From assembly GCA_032622095.1 (NCBI GenBank), contig CP136068.1, positions 5,807,314 through 5,871,313 on the forward strand: a DNA stretch of 64,000 bases, read 5' to 3'. A program made the position numbers and the translations under genes. Numbering within the stretch: the first letter of the stretch is position 1; each line of letters opens with the position of its first letter. Positions 52,921-64,000 of the stretch are shown here, in pieces. A model generated the notes under the pieces. That model saw only the letters and a program-made list of their open reading frames with translations, had not been told where the DNA came from and did not search any database. The DNA comes from Siphonodentalium dalli (taxonomy: Eukaryota > Mollusca > Scaphopoda > Gadilida > Siphonodentaliidae).

Positions 52921-54984
52921 ATAAGAGCGGTGGCCCCCAGTGAATATTGTCATAGCTTCTGGTTGTTACCACGTTGTTTCCCTTATATGTCAATTTAACA
53001 TTTACTAACCTACCTGCTTTACGAAAAAGAAGCCACGCTAACGTTCCTTCCTAACGAACTGTACATACGAGTCGTATCTGCATAAATGATGTTGAACCGA
53101 TCTACGACATATCACAGTGTAAGTGACACCAAAATTAAACAGGCGTGTATATCGAAAAGGTGATCACAATTGACCCGATAAAAATTCGATCCTCTCCTTT
53201 TGTTCGATATATACACACACGGTCACACACAAACGAACTGACGCCGAAATGTCACCTGACACCCATTGTTGTTTTCACGTCTTTGGCGGTATACGTTATT
53301 CACCAAACAATGACTTTATATTATCGGTTGAAACTCTCACGCATAAAATCTGAAATTTTCCAATGAACTTCATATCGTATTTATGTGGAATGCAGTTGCA
53401 CATAGTTATTGTGACGTAAGTATAATAGATTAAAATTACAGAACAGTTTAGGATTACAGTCAGGAATGCATGTGGGTGCCCATGAGATCGGGAGCAACGA
53501 TATGAAACCCATGGGAGCCGCTCTCCTCGGAAAACAGCTGCTGCTAATAAATACAAGAAAACCATAGTCAGAAATGGTAACGCCATCAAGATCATATTAT
53601 TAGGCATATATCAGATATATTGCAGCTTCAATGTAGTGATCGTGAAAAATCTGTATATAGGTAACGGCTATGTAGTTGATTATATGTGCTATTTGTGCAT
53701 GTGTGTATATTGTGCACTTGGTGAGAAAGGATGTAATATATGTGTGTTCACAAAGGGCGCATATGATCCAAATAGTTTCAAAGTTCATCGCCAAATATGC
53801 AACTGCCTTTGCATTGATACACCAATAACCACACACCCATTGTCAAAAGAAGTGACGATGGCATTGACGACATTATGTTGATGCGCTGCCTGCTTGCGCT
53901 AATACACTAAACTATCGGTTTATCGGCTCTTGTATGCGACATTTGACTCTCTCTATCTCCCTCCATTACTCACTCCCTCCTCCCTGCCCCCATTGTTAAT
54001 TATTGGTATGTAGTTATATTAATTGATACACGTATTATCAAAAATAAACGCCCCCCCCTCGATCGTGTTGGGACTGGCGTGTGGTTGCATGAATATGTGC
54101 ATGTTAGTTTAAATTTTTTTTAGTTGTTTTACGTTAATAAAAATGTGTGCGAAGCGCATCATATGAGCTGTAGCCACGAAGCGAACCAAATGGGGCGTAG
54201 CAATAAGCCCCACTGCACAAAGCCTAATGAGCCGCTGGCCCCTCCGACTCAGATGATGTATACATTACAGTATTACCGGTATGTACTTGCATAACCATCA
54301 ATGTATATAATGTATGTATGTATGTATGTATGTATGTGTCAATAGCGTAACTTGGAGATTCCCGAAAAGGAGCCTGTTTCAGCTATATGTACATCATACA
54401 TGTGATGTACATCATACTACATGTATAATAATATCAAAATTAAATTTCAAACAGCCATAATTAGAAAATATGAAAAACATCAACCCAACATGTGTGTACA
54501 TATACGGTATATATAATACTACATGAAACTCTATTACTGTAAATATAAATGCCCCGGCCAAGTTTTATTTTTCTAAATTCTAGCTGTTAAGATAGTGGTG
54601 GGCTCCCGGGGTGGGGTGGTCTGTCTGACTGAGGTGTGAGGTTTTTTGCCAATTTTTTTTTTAGAATAAAAATTAGATGATACATGTGTATGATGACCAG
54701 GGACGTGGCTAGATGGCCTCCGTCCGGGGACGGGTGTCCACCTTACGAAATTCCAATTGCACCCCTTCCCCTCTGAATCAGAATCAGACCACATTTTGCA
54801 TAAATCCATTTGCACCTCTCCCCCTTGCCCATCAGGCCTAATATCCTATATATTCATAAACTATGATTCTATATTCCCGGTACATGTATGAGAACATTAA
54901 GATATTTTAACCTGAAAATTTGCATAAATCCTAACATCTTGTGGTCTAACTCCAGACAAATACACACGGCTACGGGCAAGAGAC
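52921..54984. other. No recognisable gene; microsatellite and repeat fragments
   Basis: 53550-53610 matches 35415-35480. A (TATG)n microsatellite is at about 54308-54338. 54720-54840 resembles 34115-34230. Nothing else is seen. Confidence 0.5.
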
Positions 54985-56300
54985 CAGGTAGTCTAGGCAA
55001 ATATGGACATAGGTGTCGCCTGGAGAGGGAAGTTATGAGACCTACATTTTTGGTTAGCATGAACATTTAACTTTCGGAATCCGTATGTTGGCTTTGTCAG
55101 ATAGGCGGACTTTTTTCGCACCGCCTGGTTTTATTGAGGCACCTGTTGATAAAATCGGTATTTTTTTCAATAAAGCCGACATATTTGACAGAGTATTTTC
55201 ACACCTTTTGAGATGAGATATTCGTCCAATTTTGATACCTGTGAATGGGGCGATAACAAGAGTAAGATAATACATGTAACCATTGAATCTCGGAATAACA
55301 GTTATGACGTCATGTACGTAAAATAATTTTTAGGGTGAGAAAAATATGACGATTCACGCAAAGCGTTGTCTTTCGTTTCTTATAAATTCAGAAGTAAGAC
55401 GGTTATGCCCAATTAATATATACCATGGGAAACTACTGCCAATTAGCTATGTTATAATATATCACTTATCGATTTTGGTCGCATTAATTTTTATCAAAGG
55501 CAGAAAAATCAACCCTCCCCCCTAAAGCTGAGAGGCGGCAGGCTGTGGTGTAAGGCACACATAACGCACGATTATGTGCCAAATTGCGAAATTAACACAA
55601 CGGCCGTTGATGGACTGCTAAGGTATTGTCTAATATATATGTTTCGATCGACACAGCCGATCATTAAAGTAACAATATTGCATAATGTACATCCTGATTC
55701 AATTTTTTAACAAATATTAGATTTTTTCCCCAAAAAGATAATCTAAAAATGCATTTTGTCTTCTTCCGGGATGCAAAAATGAAAATAATGGATTAAGGGT
55801 GGAGATAATTAGTGTATACGGTAATTTCGTTCCGTCTTGGTTTAAAAACTGGCCTAATAACACAAGATGGCTGCCAATATGGTGGCCGTTAAATGGGTGG
55901 GAATTGTAAAATTTGTAAGAACGCACGATTACTTGCCAAAATGGCTTAACTAACACAACGGCCGTTGATAAACTGCTACAGTTTTATGTAATATGTATAT
56001 CCCGATCCATCGACTAGAACATTTAAGTGAAACCGGTACACAAATCACATCCTGGTCCCAATTTTTAATTAAATATTTGATTAGTTTAGTCCGAAACTAA
56101 TCAAAAACCTCTTTTTGTCATCTTCTCGAAATGCGTGAAGACAATATTGTAGCGTGGGTGGATATAATTTGTATGTACGATAATTTCATGCCGTCGTCGG
56201 TTACTACATGTACATGACATATTAACCCCAAAATGGCTGCCAAAACGGTTGCCAGTATATGGATGGAAATTGTAAAATCTGTCACGTCGCAATTAACACC
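54985..56300 (+). repeat. Diverged repeat, inverted relative to 59180-60455
   Basis: Shares GGACATAGGTGTCGCCTGGA, TTTCGGAATCCGTATGTTGG, GACGATTCACGCAAAGCG and AACACAACGGCCGTTGAT with the reverse complement of 59180-60455. Within it, a roughly 350-bp unit containing CGCACGATTA and AACGGCCGTT occurs twice (55566, 55921). Non-coding. Confidence 0.8.
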
Positions 56301-59179
56301 ACCATCGCAATGCAATGTCTTATAAAACCAATAGTCCTATTATATTCATATCATTTTTGCAATACTATCACGTAACAGTGGCCAGTTCTATTGAAATGAC
56401 AACCAGATTGTACCCACGAGTGAGAGGATCGACAAAATTTGCATTCATTCGCGCTCAAGTAAGATTTCAAAATCGGCGGCATGTCGTGCAAATTATTTCA
56501 CAATGAACATGATTAGTTTAAGGCAGATGGCTGTCTGACTATCTTCGCGAAAAGAATAAGGAAATTGTGTGGGTTATATTACATCTAACACGATATTTAA
56601 GCATACTTTGCACTCTCTATGGCTATTTGTAGCAAAATGCGACCACGAATAACAGATTTAACCAATTCGGATATATATACCTCATCAAATAACTCATGTT
56701 GATACGAATCGTTGGTTACCCTCTATCAACGAGGCGTGATTACAAGAACGGAGCTACTGATACATTGGGTCTCATGTATACCGTTCTAAAAGTAAGTATA
56801 AGTTGATCTCACTGACCAATAGAAATTGCTGCCCAGTCCGCAAATTATCAAACCGTCACATTATACACGTTCGTTCTGTTTCATCATCACGCAATAGAAT
56901 CGTTGAATTTTGTATTCTAACGTTTACAGGATTATTTTCCATGACACATATTTCGCACACAAGGAGATGTAAACCTGATTGATATCCCTCTTGTAGTTTG
57001 TCAGCTGCTTAATGGGTGGGATGTATTTGCCTGTACTAGCAGTAGATAAGTTGCAAAGCAAAGTCAAAGCTCTAAGCGACATTTCCAACAACGAAAATAC
57101 CAGCGATGTGGTAAATCACATACAACTGTCAAACTATGTTCCTATACATTTCGATTGTATGTTACACGGTATAGTGTGGTACTGGAGTCTGGTGTCACCT
57201 CATTTGCCCTCGACGTGACTGAACAATTGCTTGTAAGAATAGGTACCACAAATACTGACAGTTATCCCATGCTAGATGAACACTCATATTACCCATATCT
57301 TTCTATGCTGATGAGTAGGTATGATTACTTCTGAAAGGCTGTACACTCAGAAAACAACATATAGATCGGATAATTGGCATGGAGTTTTGTCATGTAGACT
57401 GATACATTTTGAACGTTTGGTATCCCAGTGTAAGTTTTAGCTCATTATGACAACAAAATTAAAAGGACGACAATTGCAATTATTTGTATACATGCCATAC
57501 AAAGGTTGATACCAGGAAACGTATAATAATTATCTGGATAAGTCCAAAAATAATGCGGTTAGGGACCTGCTGGTGCCAGCAGGTCGGATGTCTGAAAACA
57601 TACCATATCTTGATTATGGCCGTTCATGATTAAAGCATTATAATTCCACACACCGGTCATATCTAACGCCAGATGTGTTACAGTTAAATTCAAATGTATC
57701 TTTTGTTACCCCACTATGCGCGACGTGAGTGGACCGTCTATAGTGCGCATCCTGGTATTATATTGTGATAGTGTTTGATGTGCAAATGGGTAAAACAAAA
57801 TGGGATCACGAGTCTTGGTGTAATTTGTCTCTGTGTCTCAGAAATGACAAATAGCAACAACTTCTGTGCAGACCAGAATCTGATCTACGATAACTCGTCC
57901 ATAACAACTCCGAATGGGCTGAGCGAAATCAGTAACTGGACACGATAGCCGTAGTTTAGTATTTACTGAACAGCGTGTGGGGTATACGTGCATATGCCTT
58001 TGTTCAATCAGGACGATATGGGGACGAGGAATTATTCGCCATATTGTTTTCCGCCGGTGTTGCCTGTAAATACGAATATTGAATAAAGCCCGATTGAAAC
58101 ATTAATGGCATGGGTTTACGTTTCGAACACCAATGGTGCTTGCAACAGCAGCAGGTATCCTGGTCTGAATATGGGCCGTTAAAATGTAACATAACGTAGA
58201 CAAGTTTACTTTTCCACAAATTTGGAAACAACAGTTATATTTCTGAAGGTTATCGTGTTCATATATTGCAAATAAAGCGGTCCTTCGTGGCGATCTTGAT
58301 CAACAGAAACTGCATAATTAAGTTAGACACACAGGAGGGATTCTCATTCTGGACTATTCTTATGTTTATCACTGATCAAACAATTTTTCAGAATATGCAA
58401 AATCTGAACTAATTTTGTACGACCAGCGATATATTTTTCTGGATCTCATCTTCTTTGCGTTATTGGACACTAGTCAATGAAAGCGGCGATGGTGATTTAG
58501 TGTCTGGAAAAAAATCACTCGGTGTTATCACGACCGTCTTCTGTGGTCGAAGCTATTGTACAGCAATTGTAGATTGTATTTATAAAAGATTAATGGAGGC
58601 ACTGACTCAGAATCAAAATCACTGCTTCAAATATGGTTGCTTCAGTGAGTGTGAACAAATTATCATTTCTTATCGAAGTGGTCATGTATTTATCGGATGG
58701 CGAAATGAGATGGTCCTTATCTCACATCTAGCTTTAAAATCGGTCCCATTTTCGCCCAATCAAGTCGGGTGTGAACCCGCATCAATCTCGTCTAGCCCAG
58801 ACTTCGATAATGGTATCCACGACATATCCACCTCATATGTACCATCATGTCTGGTAGCACTTGGAATAATATCCTTTGAGAAAGATTGACCTTCTTGTCG
58901 GGTTTAAGTAATTGCTTATTGATTATGTCAAAGGTAACTGGCATAAATAACGATCAGGCATTCAATGTGTTACTGCTACTCGGTTCTTCGTTTTAAACAA
59001 TCCTGTTCATCTGTAAATACCTCGCTCAAATTGCCAACTGTTTCAAGGGACACGGATTACTTGAGCACGAATGCTCATGAATGCAAGATTCGTCTATAAT
59101 GGGCACCATTCTGGTAGAAATTTTAAATAGAATTGCGCACCATGATGTCGCGGAGTAACATGATACAATGAATATAATA
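56301..59179. other. No recognisable gene
   Basis: The longest open frame (58455-58889, 144 codons, starting at TTG) has no recognisable motif and I do not call it. No repeat structure stands out apart from a short palindrome near 57570 (CCTGCTGGTGCCAGCAGG). Confidence 0.5.
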
Positions 59180-60455
59180 CTTTGGGTTGTGTGAGACATT
59201 ATATGGCGGCAATGGCGATAAATGCGTTATTAAGCCATTTTGTAATCCAAAAACGACATTGGATTATCGTACACACCAAATATCTCCACCACGCTACATT
59301 CTGCGCTTTATGGCTTGCGAGAAGATCACAAAAATGGCATTAGGTTATTTTTTGGAGAAAAATAGCTAAATTTTATCAAAATTTTGTGCCAGGAGGGGCA
59401 TTGAGTAAAGTTTTCACTTTATTGTTCGAGTTTTTAAATCGGGATATATACAGTAAACTATAGTTTAGCAGTTCATCAACGACAGCTTTGTTAGTTAAGC
59501 CATATAAGCAAGTAATTGTGCATTCTTACATATTTCCGAATTTCCACCTATATTGCGGCTGCCATATTGGCAGCCATTTTGGATTAGTATGTACTTTTTT
59601 TAATCCAATGCGGAATGAAATTGCCGTATACACGAATTATGTCCATCCTTACTAATTCTTTTCCTTTTTTGCCTTCCATAAAATTTAAAAAAATGCGTTT
59701 TAAATCATTTTTTAGGAAAAATTCTAAAATTTATTAAAATTTCGGGTCTGGGGGTACATTATATATTGGTTCTACTTTAATGTTCGAGTTTGTAGACAGA
59801 AACTTATATATTATTACATTCTTTAGCAGACTTTCAACGGCCGTTGTGTTAATTAAGCCTATTGACATGTAACCGTGAGTTGTGTGTGCCTTATACCACA
59901 GCATGGCGCATCTTAACTTTAGGGGGAGGGTTGATTTTTCTGTCTCTGATAAAAAATAATGCGGCCTGCAGCGATAAGTTATATATCAAAATATAGCCAA
60001 TTGGCAGTAGTTTCACACGGTATAAAACAATGTGGCATACCCATCTTACTTTGTGATTTAAAAGAAACGAAAGACAACGCTTTGCGTGAATCGTCATATT
60101 TGCTTCACCCAAAATATTAGTCGACGTCACATGACGTCATGATTGTCATTCCGAGATTCAATGGTTACGTGCATTACCCTACTCTGGTTATCGCCCCACT
60201 CTCAGGTATCAAAATTGGACGAATATTTCTTCTCAAAATGTGTGAAAATAATCTGTCAATAATGACGGCTTTATTTAAAAAATGACCGATTTTTTCATCG
60301 GGTGCCTCAAGAAAACCACGCGGTGAGAAAAAAGTCCGCCAATCTGACATATCCAACATACGGATTCCGAAAGTTTGGTATTTACGCTAACCAAAAATGT
60401 AGGTCCCATAAATTCCCTCTCCAGGCGACACCTATGTCCATATTTGCCTGGCCTA
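59180..60455 (-). repeat. Repeat family member (inverted copy of 54985-56300)
   Basis: Reverse-complement relative of 54985-56300. Its right part also lies in the 2,528-bp tandem duplication. Confidence 0.8.
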
Positions 60456-60676
60456 AGGACACACCGGGCTGACCATGGTTGTTCGGCCCGGTGTGAGAAA
60501 ATTTTGAAAACTATACAAGAAAATCGCAAATCCTAGCATCTAGACTGGCCTCAACTGAAGCTTTCCTATAGTGTTTGAAATTTCAATCCTCATACTCCCC
60601 CTCAGGTTGGAAAATTCTCCAACTGGTGACAATTTCAGTCCACAAGTTTGATCAAATGTAGTAAAATATTGTTTTG

Positions 60677-61276
60677 TTAAAGGGGTACTGTACCCAAGAT
60701 GTTGTTGTTGGTTTCTATAATCCCCGAGTCGGGGAATAAGGTAACAACTTTTCCATTTTTTGAAAGTCTGTTGAGTACGAAGTATTGTTACGGATGGCAA
60801 ATTTACCGGAATGCAAAAATACAAATTGTCGTTGTCGAGTAATTTTTGTAAAGTTTTCAACCAAATGAATCAAATAAACATTATATTATATGCTTAGTAG
60901 TCCCATATACTCATTTAAGTTAGTGTACCGTCACTAGTCAATGAGTGGCTTGGGTTTTCTCCCCGTATAAGCATAATGTTTCAAACGATCGTGTGTGCAA
61001 TTGTTTTCCTAATCCAGTATCCCTCAATTATAATTTGATTACGTTTTGTACACGGAAATTCGAATTTTAAGAGACGCCATTTTATGGCTGGAGCCATAAA
61101 ATCAATTTATATTAAATTATTAACTTTTAAATTATTAAATTTTAAGATAGCCTATTAACCTGAGCGTTTACAGAATACATATTCGACTCAAATTACTTAT
61201 ATTTCTATATAGTACCGATAATAGATCGTTGTTATCACCGGGAATTTATTGAAAATGGCGTACAGTACCCCTTTAA
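60677..61276. mobile_element. MITE with TTAA duplications, copy 1
   Basis: TTAA at 60677-60680 and 61273-61276; terminal inverted repeats AGGGGTACTGTAC and GTACAGTACCCCT. 592 bp between the duplications, no transposase. It interrupts a GTTGGAAATTTCC-family repeat that has uninterrupted relatives nearby. Confidence 0.88.
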
Positions 61277-61690
61277 ACTAATTAGCAGTTTTGTATTGGC
61301 CACGGGGAGGGTCCAGTAAAAAAAATGTGAAATCTGAACAAGAAAATCGCAAAATCCTAGCATCTTGACTAGCATCAAGACTTCCTAGAGTTGGAAATTT
61401 CAAACCTGACACCCCACTTAGGTTGGAAAATTTCCAACTGATGATAATTCCAATGACAATGTTGACCAAATGTATGACAATATTGTTTTCTTAAATTAAC
61501 TAGAAGTTTCTGACTGGCCATGGGGAGGGACCAGGACACAAGCTTTCCAAGTGTTGGAGATGATCATCAGTGAAAACATTTGACCAAAAATAGGAAAATA
61601 TGCAAATATTGGTCCAAATGCAATTAATTCCCCCCCCCCAATAAATTGTTTGAAAATCAAACTACAAGAACATTTTCAACCTATTCTTGG
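61277..61690 (+). repeat. GTTGGAAATTTCCAAC-family repeat
   Basis: Closely similar to 34280-34690. It carries an unoccupied TTAA site at 61491-61494. Confidence 0.8.
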
Positions 61691-62271
61691 TGCGAATGAT
61701 ATAACGCGTTACTTTTTAAAATTTATTTTATTTTTAACAAAAATCCATTAATTAGTACGACAGCAAATGTAGTGAGGAGCAAGTCATTCAACTGGTAGTC
61801 CCAATAAGATATTTCATTTGGTAATAGTATAATATGATCATATACGATAGCGTAATTACCGAACCACAGCTAAAACACACGCATAAGCTAGGATATTCTG
61901 TGTCTTTTTAATCCTATAAAATAACTTCATAGATGCGTATTCCCATCAAATAAGATTAACTTAGGCCTTATATCGTGGTGTGATGATATATTACACTCCA
62001 GACTTGTACATGTTTTCATCGACAGAGTGTGTCCTATAGAAATTTCGTGTATAAATTAGGTCATTCATATCATACACCGAGGCATGTGAGAAATCAGAGA
62101 TTCACAATGCAAACAGACTACGAGCTCACCTATATTCATATTTAAAACCTAAATACAAATCTTTTAAAAGCCGTTCCTTTTAAACAAATGATTACATACT
62201 ATAAACTACCCTACCAACATCAAACTGAAAGTTTTCAAAAGTCATGATTGCATGTTGGTTGTTGTCTGGAG
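61691..62271. other. No recognisable gene
   Basis: Non-coding part of the tandem unit before the second copy starts. Confidence 0.5.
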
Positions 62272-64000
62272 GGGTCTGGGGGTACATTATATATTGGTTC
62301 TACTTTAATGTTCGAGTTTGTAGACAGAAACTTATATATTATTACATTCTTTAGCAGACTTTCAACGGCCGTTGTGTTAATTAAGCCTATTGACATGTAA
62401 CCGTGAGTTGTGTGTGCCTTATACCACAGCATGGCGCATCTTAACTTTAGGGGGAGGGTTGATTTTTCTGTCTCTGATAAAAAATAATGCGGCCTGCAGC
62501 GATAAGTTATATATCAAAATATAGCCAATTGGCAGTAGTTTCACACGGTATAAAACAATGTGGCATACCCATCTTACTTTGTGATTTAAAAGAAACGAAA
62601 GACAACGCTTTGCGTGAATCGTCATATTTGCTTCACCCAAAATATTAGTCGACGTCACATGACGTCATGATTGTCATTCCGAGATTCAATGGTTACGTGC
62701 ATTACCCTACTCTGGTTATCGCCCCACTCTCAGGTATCAAAATTGGACGAATATTTCTTCTCAAAATGTGTGAAAATAATCTGTCAATAATGACGGCTTT
62801 ATTTAAAAAATGACCGATTTTTTCATCGGGTGCCTCAAGAAAACCACGCGGTGAGAAAAAAGTCCGCCAATCTGACATATCCAACATACGGATTCCGAAA
62901 GTTTGGTATTTACGCTAACCAAAAATGTAGGTCCCATAAATTCCCTCTCCAGGCGACACCTATGTCCATATTTGCCTGGCCTAAGGACACACCGGGCTGA
63001 CCATGGTTGTTCGGCCCGGTGTGAGAAAATTTTGAAAACTATACAAGAAAATCGCAAATCCTAGCATCTAGACTGGCCTCAACTGAAGCTTTCCTATAGT
63101 GTTTGAAATTTCAATCCTCATACTCCCCCTCAGGTTGGAAAATTCTCCAACTGGTGACAATTTCAGTCCACAAGTTTGATCAAATGTAGTAAAATATTGT
63201 TTTGTTAAAGGGGTACTGTACCCAAGATGTTGTTGTTGGTTTCTATAATCCCCGAGTCGGGGAATAAGGTAACAACTTTTCCATTTTTTGAAAGTCTGTT
63301 GAGTACGAAGTATTGTTACGGATGGCAAATTTACCGGAATGCAAAAATACAAATTGTCGTTGTCGAGTAATTTTTGTAAAGTTTTCAACCAAATGAATCA
63401 AATAAACATTATATTATATGCTTAGTAGTCCCATATACTCATTTAAGTTAGTGTACCGTCACTAGTCAATGAGTGGCTTGGGTTTTCTCCCCGTATAAGC
63501 ATAATGTTTCAAACGATCGTGTGTGCAATTGTTTTCCTAATCCAGTATCCCTCAATTATAATTTGATTACGTTTTGTACACGGAAATTCGAATTTTAAGA
63601 GACGCCATTTTATGGCTGGAGCCATAAAATCAATTTATATTAAATTATTAACTTTTAAATTATTAAATTTTAAGATAGCCTATTAACCTGAGCGTTTACA
63701 GAATACATATTCGACTCAAATTACTTATATTTCTATATAGTACCGATAATAGATCGTTGTTATCACCGGGAATTTATTGAAAATGGCGTACAGTACCCCT
63801 TTAAACTAATTAGCAGTTTTGTATTGGCCACGGGGAGGGTCCAGTAAAAAAAATGTGAAATCTGAACAAGAAAATCGCAAAATCCTAGCATCTTGACTAG
63901 CATCAAGACTTCCTAGAGTTGGAAATTTCAAACCTGACACCCCACTTAGGTTGGAAAATTTCCAACTGATGATAATTCCAATGACAATGTTGACCAAATG
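62272..64000. repeat. 2,528-bp tandem duplication, unit 2 (cut by window end)
   Basis: Matches 59744-61472. Includes the second MITE copy. Confidence 0.95.
63205..63804. mobile_element. MITE with TTAA duplications, copy 2
   Basis: Copy of 60677-61276 carried along by the tandem duplication. Confidence 0.88.

Larger units (their letters stand above)
59744..62271. repeat. 2,528-bp tandem duplication, unit 1
   Basis: Sequence from 59744 recurs from 62272 with a constant offset of 2,528 bases; five short frames in the two copies translate identically. Unit 2 runs off the window. The junction lies in GGGTCTGGGGGTACATT. Confidence 0.95.

Noticed and set aside
58455-58889. 144-codon plus-strand frame
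   Set aside because: It starts at TTG, has no recognisable domain or splice context, and lies among non-coding repeats. A chance frame is more likely, though it is the longest one outside known elements.

Overview
The window looks like intergenic or heterochromatin-like DNA from a metazoan, probably a marine invertebrate. It is AT-rich and carries degenerate non-LTR (APE-type) retrotransposons, one with a 2A-like peptide. It also carries ACGGACGG-rich dispersed repeats, many short inverted-repeat elements and large minisatellites. A lophotrochozoan is my best guess for the organism, but the sequence does not settle it. I see no convincing host gene, tRNA, rRNA or bacterial feature. A possible last exon of an acidic protein at 340-447 is weak.

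The centrepiece is an 11.9-kb Ty3/Gypsy-type LTR retrotransposon at 2042-13944. It has 264-bp LTRs that read as identical and a 5-bp target-site duplication (AATAT). Three long open frames are uninterrupted. (1) Gag (3100-5949) starts with a ComEA-like helix-hairpin-helix motif, continues as a Gly/Gln/Tyr/Ser/Pro-rich low-complexity region, and ends with a capsid-like region and a CCHC knuckle. (2) Pol (open from 5910 to 10115) contains protease, reverse transcriptase, RNase H and integrase, and ends in a PHD finger. It is probably reached by -1 frameshifting at a canonical U UUA AAC site (5916-5922) with a hairpin directly behind it. (3) ORF3 (10215-13115) is an accessory protein whose C-terminal third is a complete TatD-family (TATDN2-like) metal-dependent nuclease. 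A good splice donor in the LTR and a good acceptor just before ORF3 suggest expression from a spliced subgenomic RNA, as for retroviral env. The combination of HhH-Gag, PHD-Pol and a TatD nuclease is the best candidate here for an undescribed system.

Layout: 1-2036, inverted arrays of a 16-bp repeat and a 203-bp repeat whose twin lies beyond the 3' LTR; 2037-13949, the retrotransposon; 14850-16010, a 5'-truncated LINE remnant; 17242-17718, a palindromic TTAA-flanked MITE; 18784-21593, a broken LINE with a 2A-like motif; 22802-23850, a CT microsatellite and two abutting inverted-repeat elements; 25230-25659, a palindrome cluster; 27326-27466, a long hairpin; 29578-30235, ACCATGGT repeats; 30292-33159, about 80 copies of a 36-bp minisatellite; 33615-34921, a TTA-flanked TIR element; 36583-43127, a minus-strand LINE (ORF1 and ORF2) with an altered catalytic box, split by duplicated TIR elements; 46400-47400, more ACCATGGT repeats; 47958-48812, fifteen copies of a 57-bp minisatellite; 50872-52920, a second TTA-flanked TIR element; 54985-60455, inverted copies of one repeat family; 59744-64000, a recent 2,528-bp tandem duplication containing a TTAA MITE with a visible empty-site paralogue.

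All genes recognised belong to mobile elements. Only the Ty3/Gypsy element looks intact enough to be active; the LINEs are decayed.
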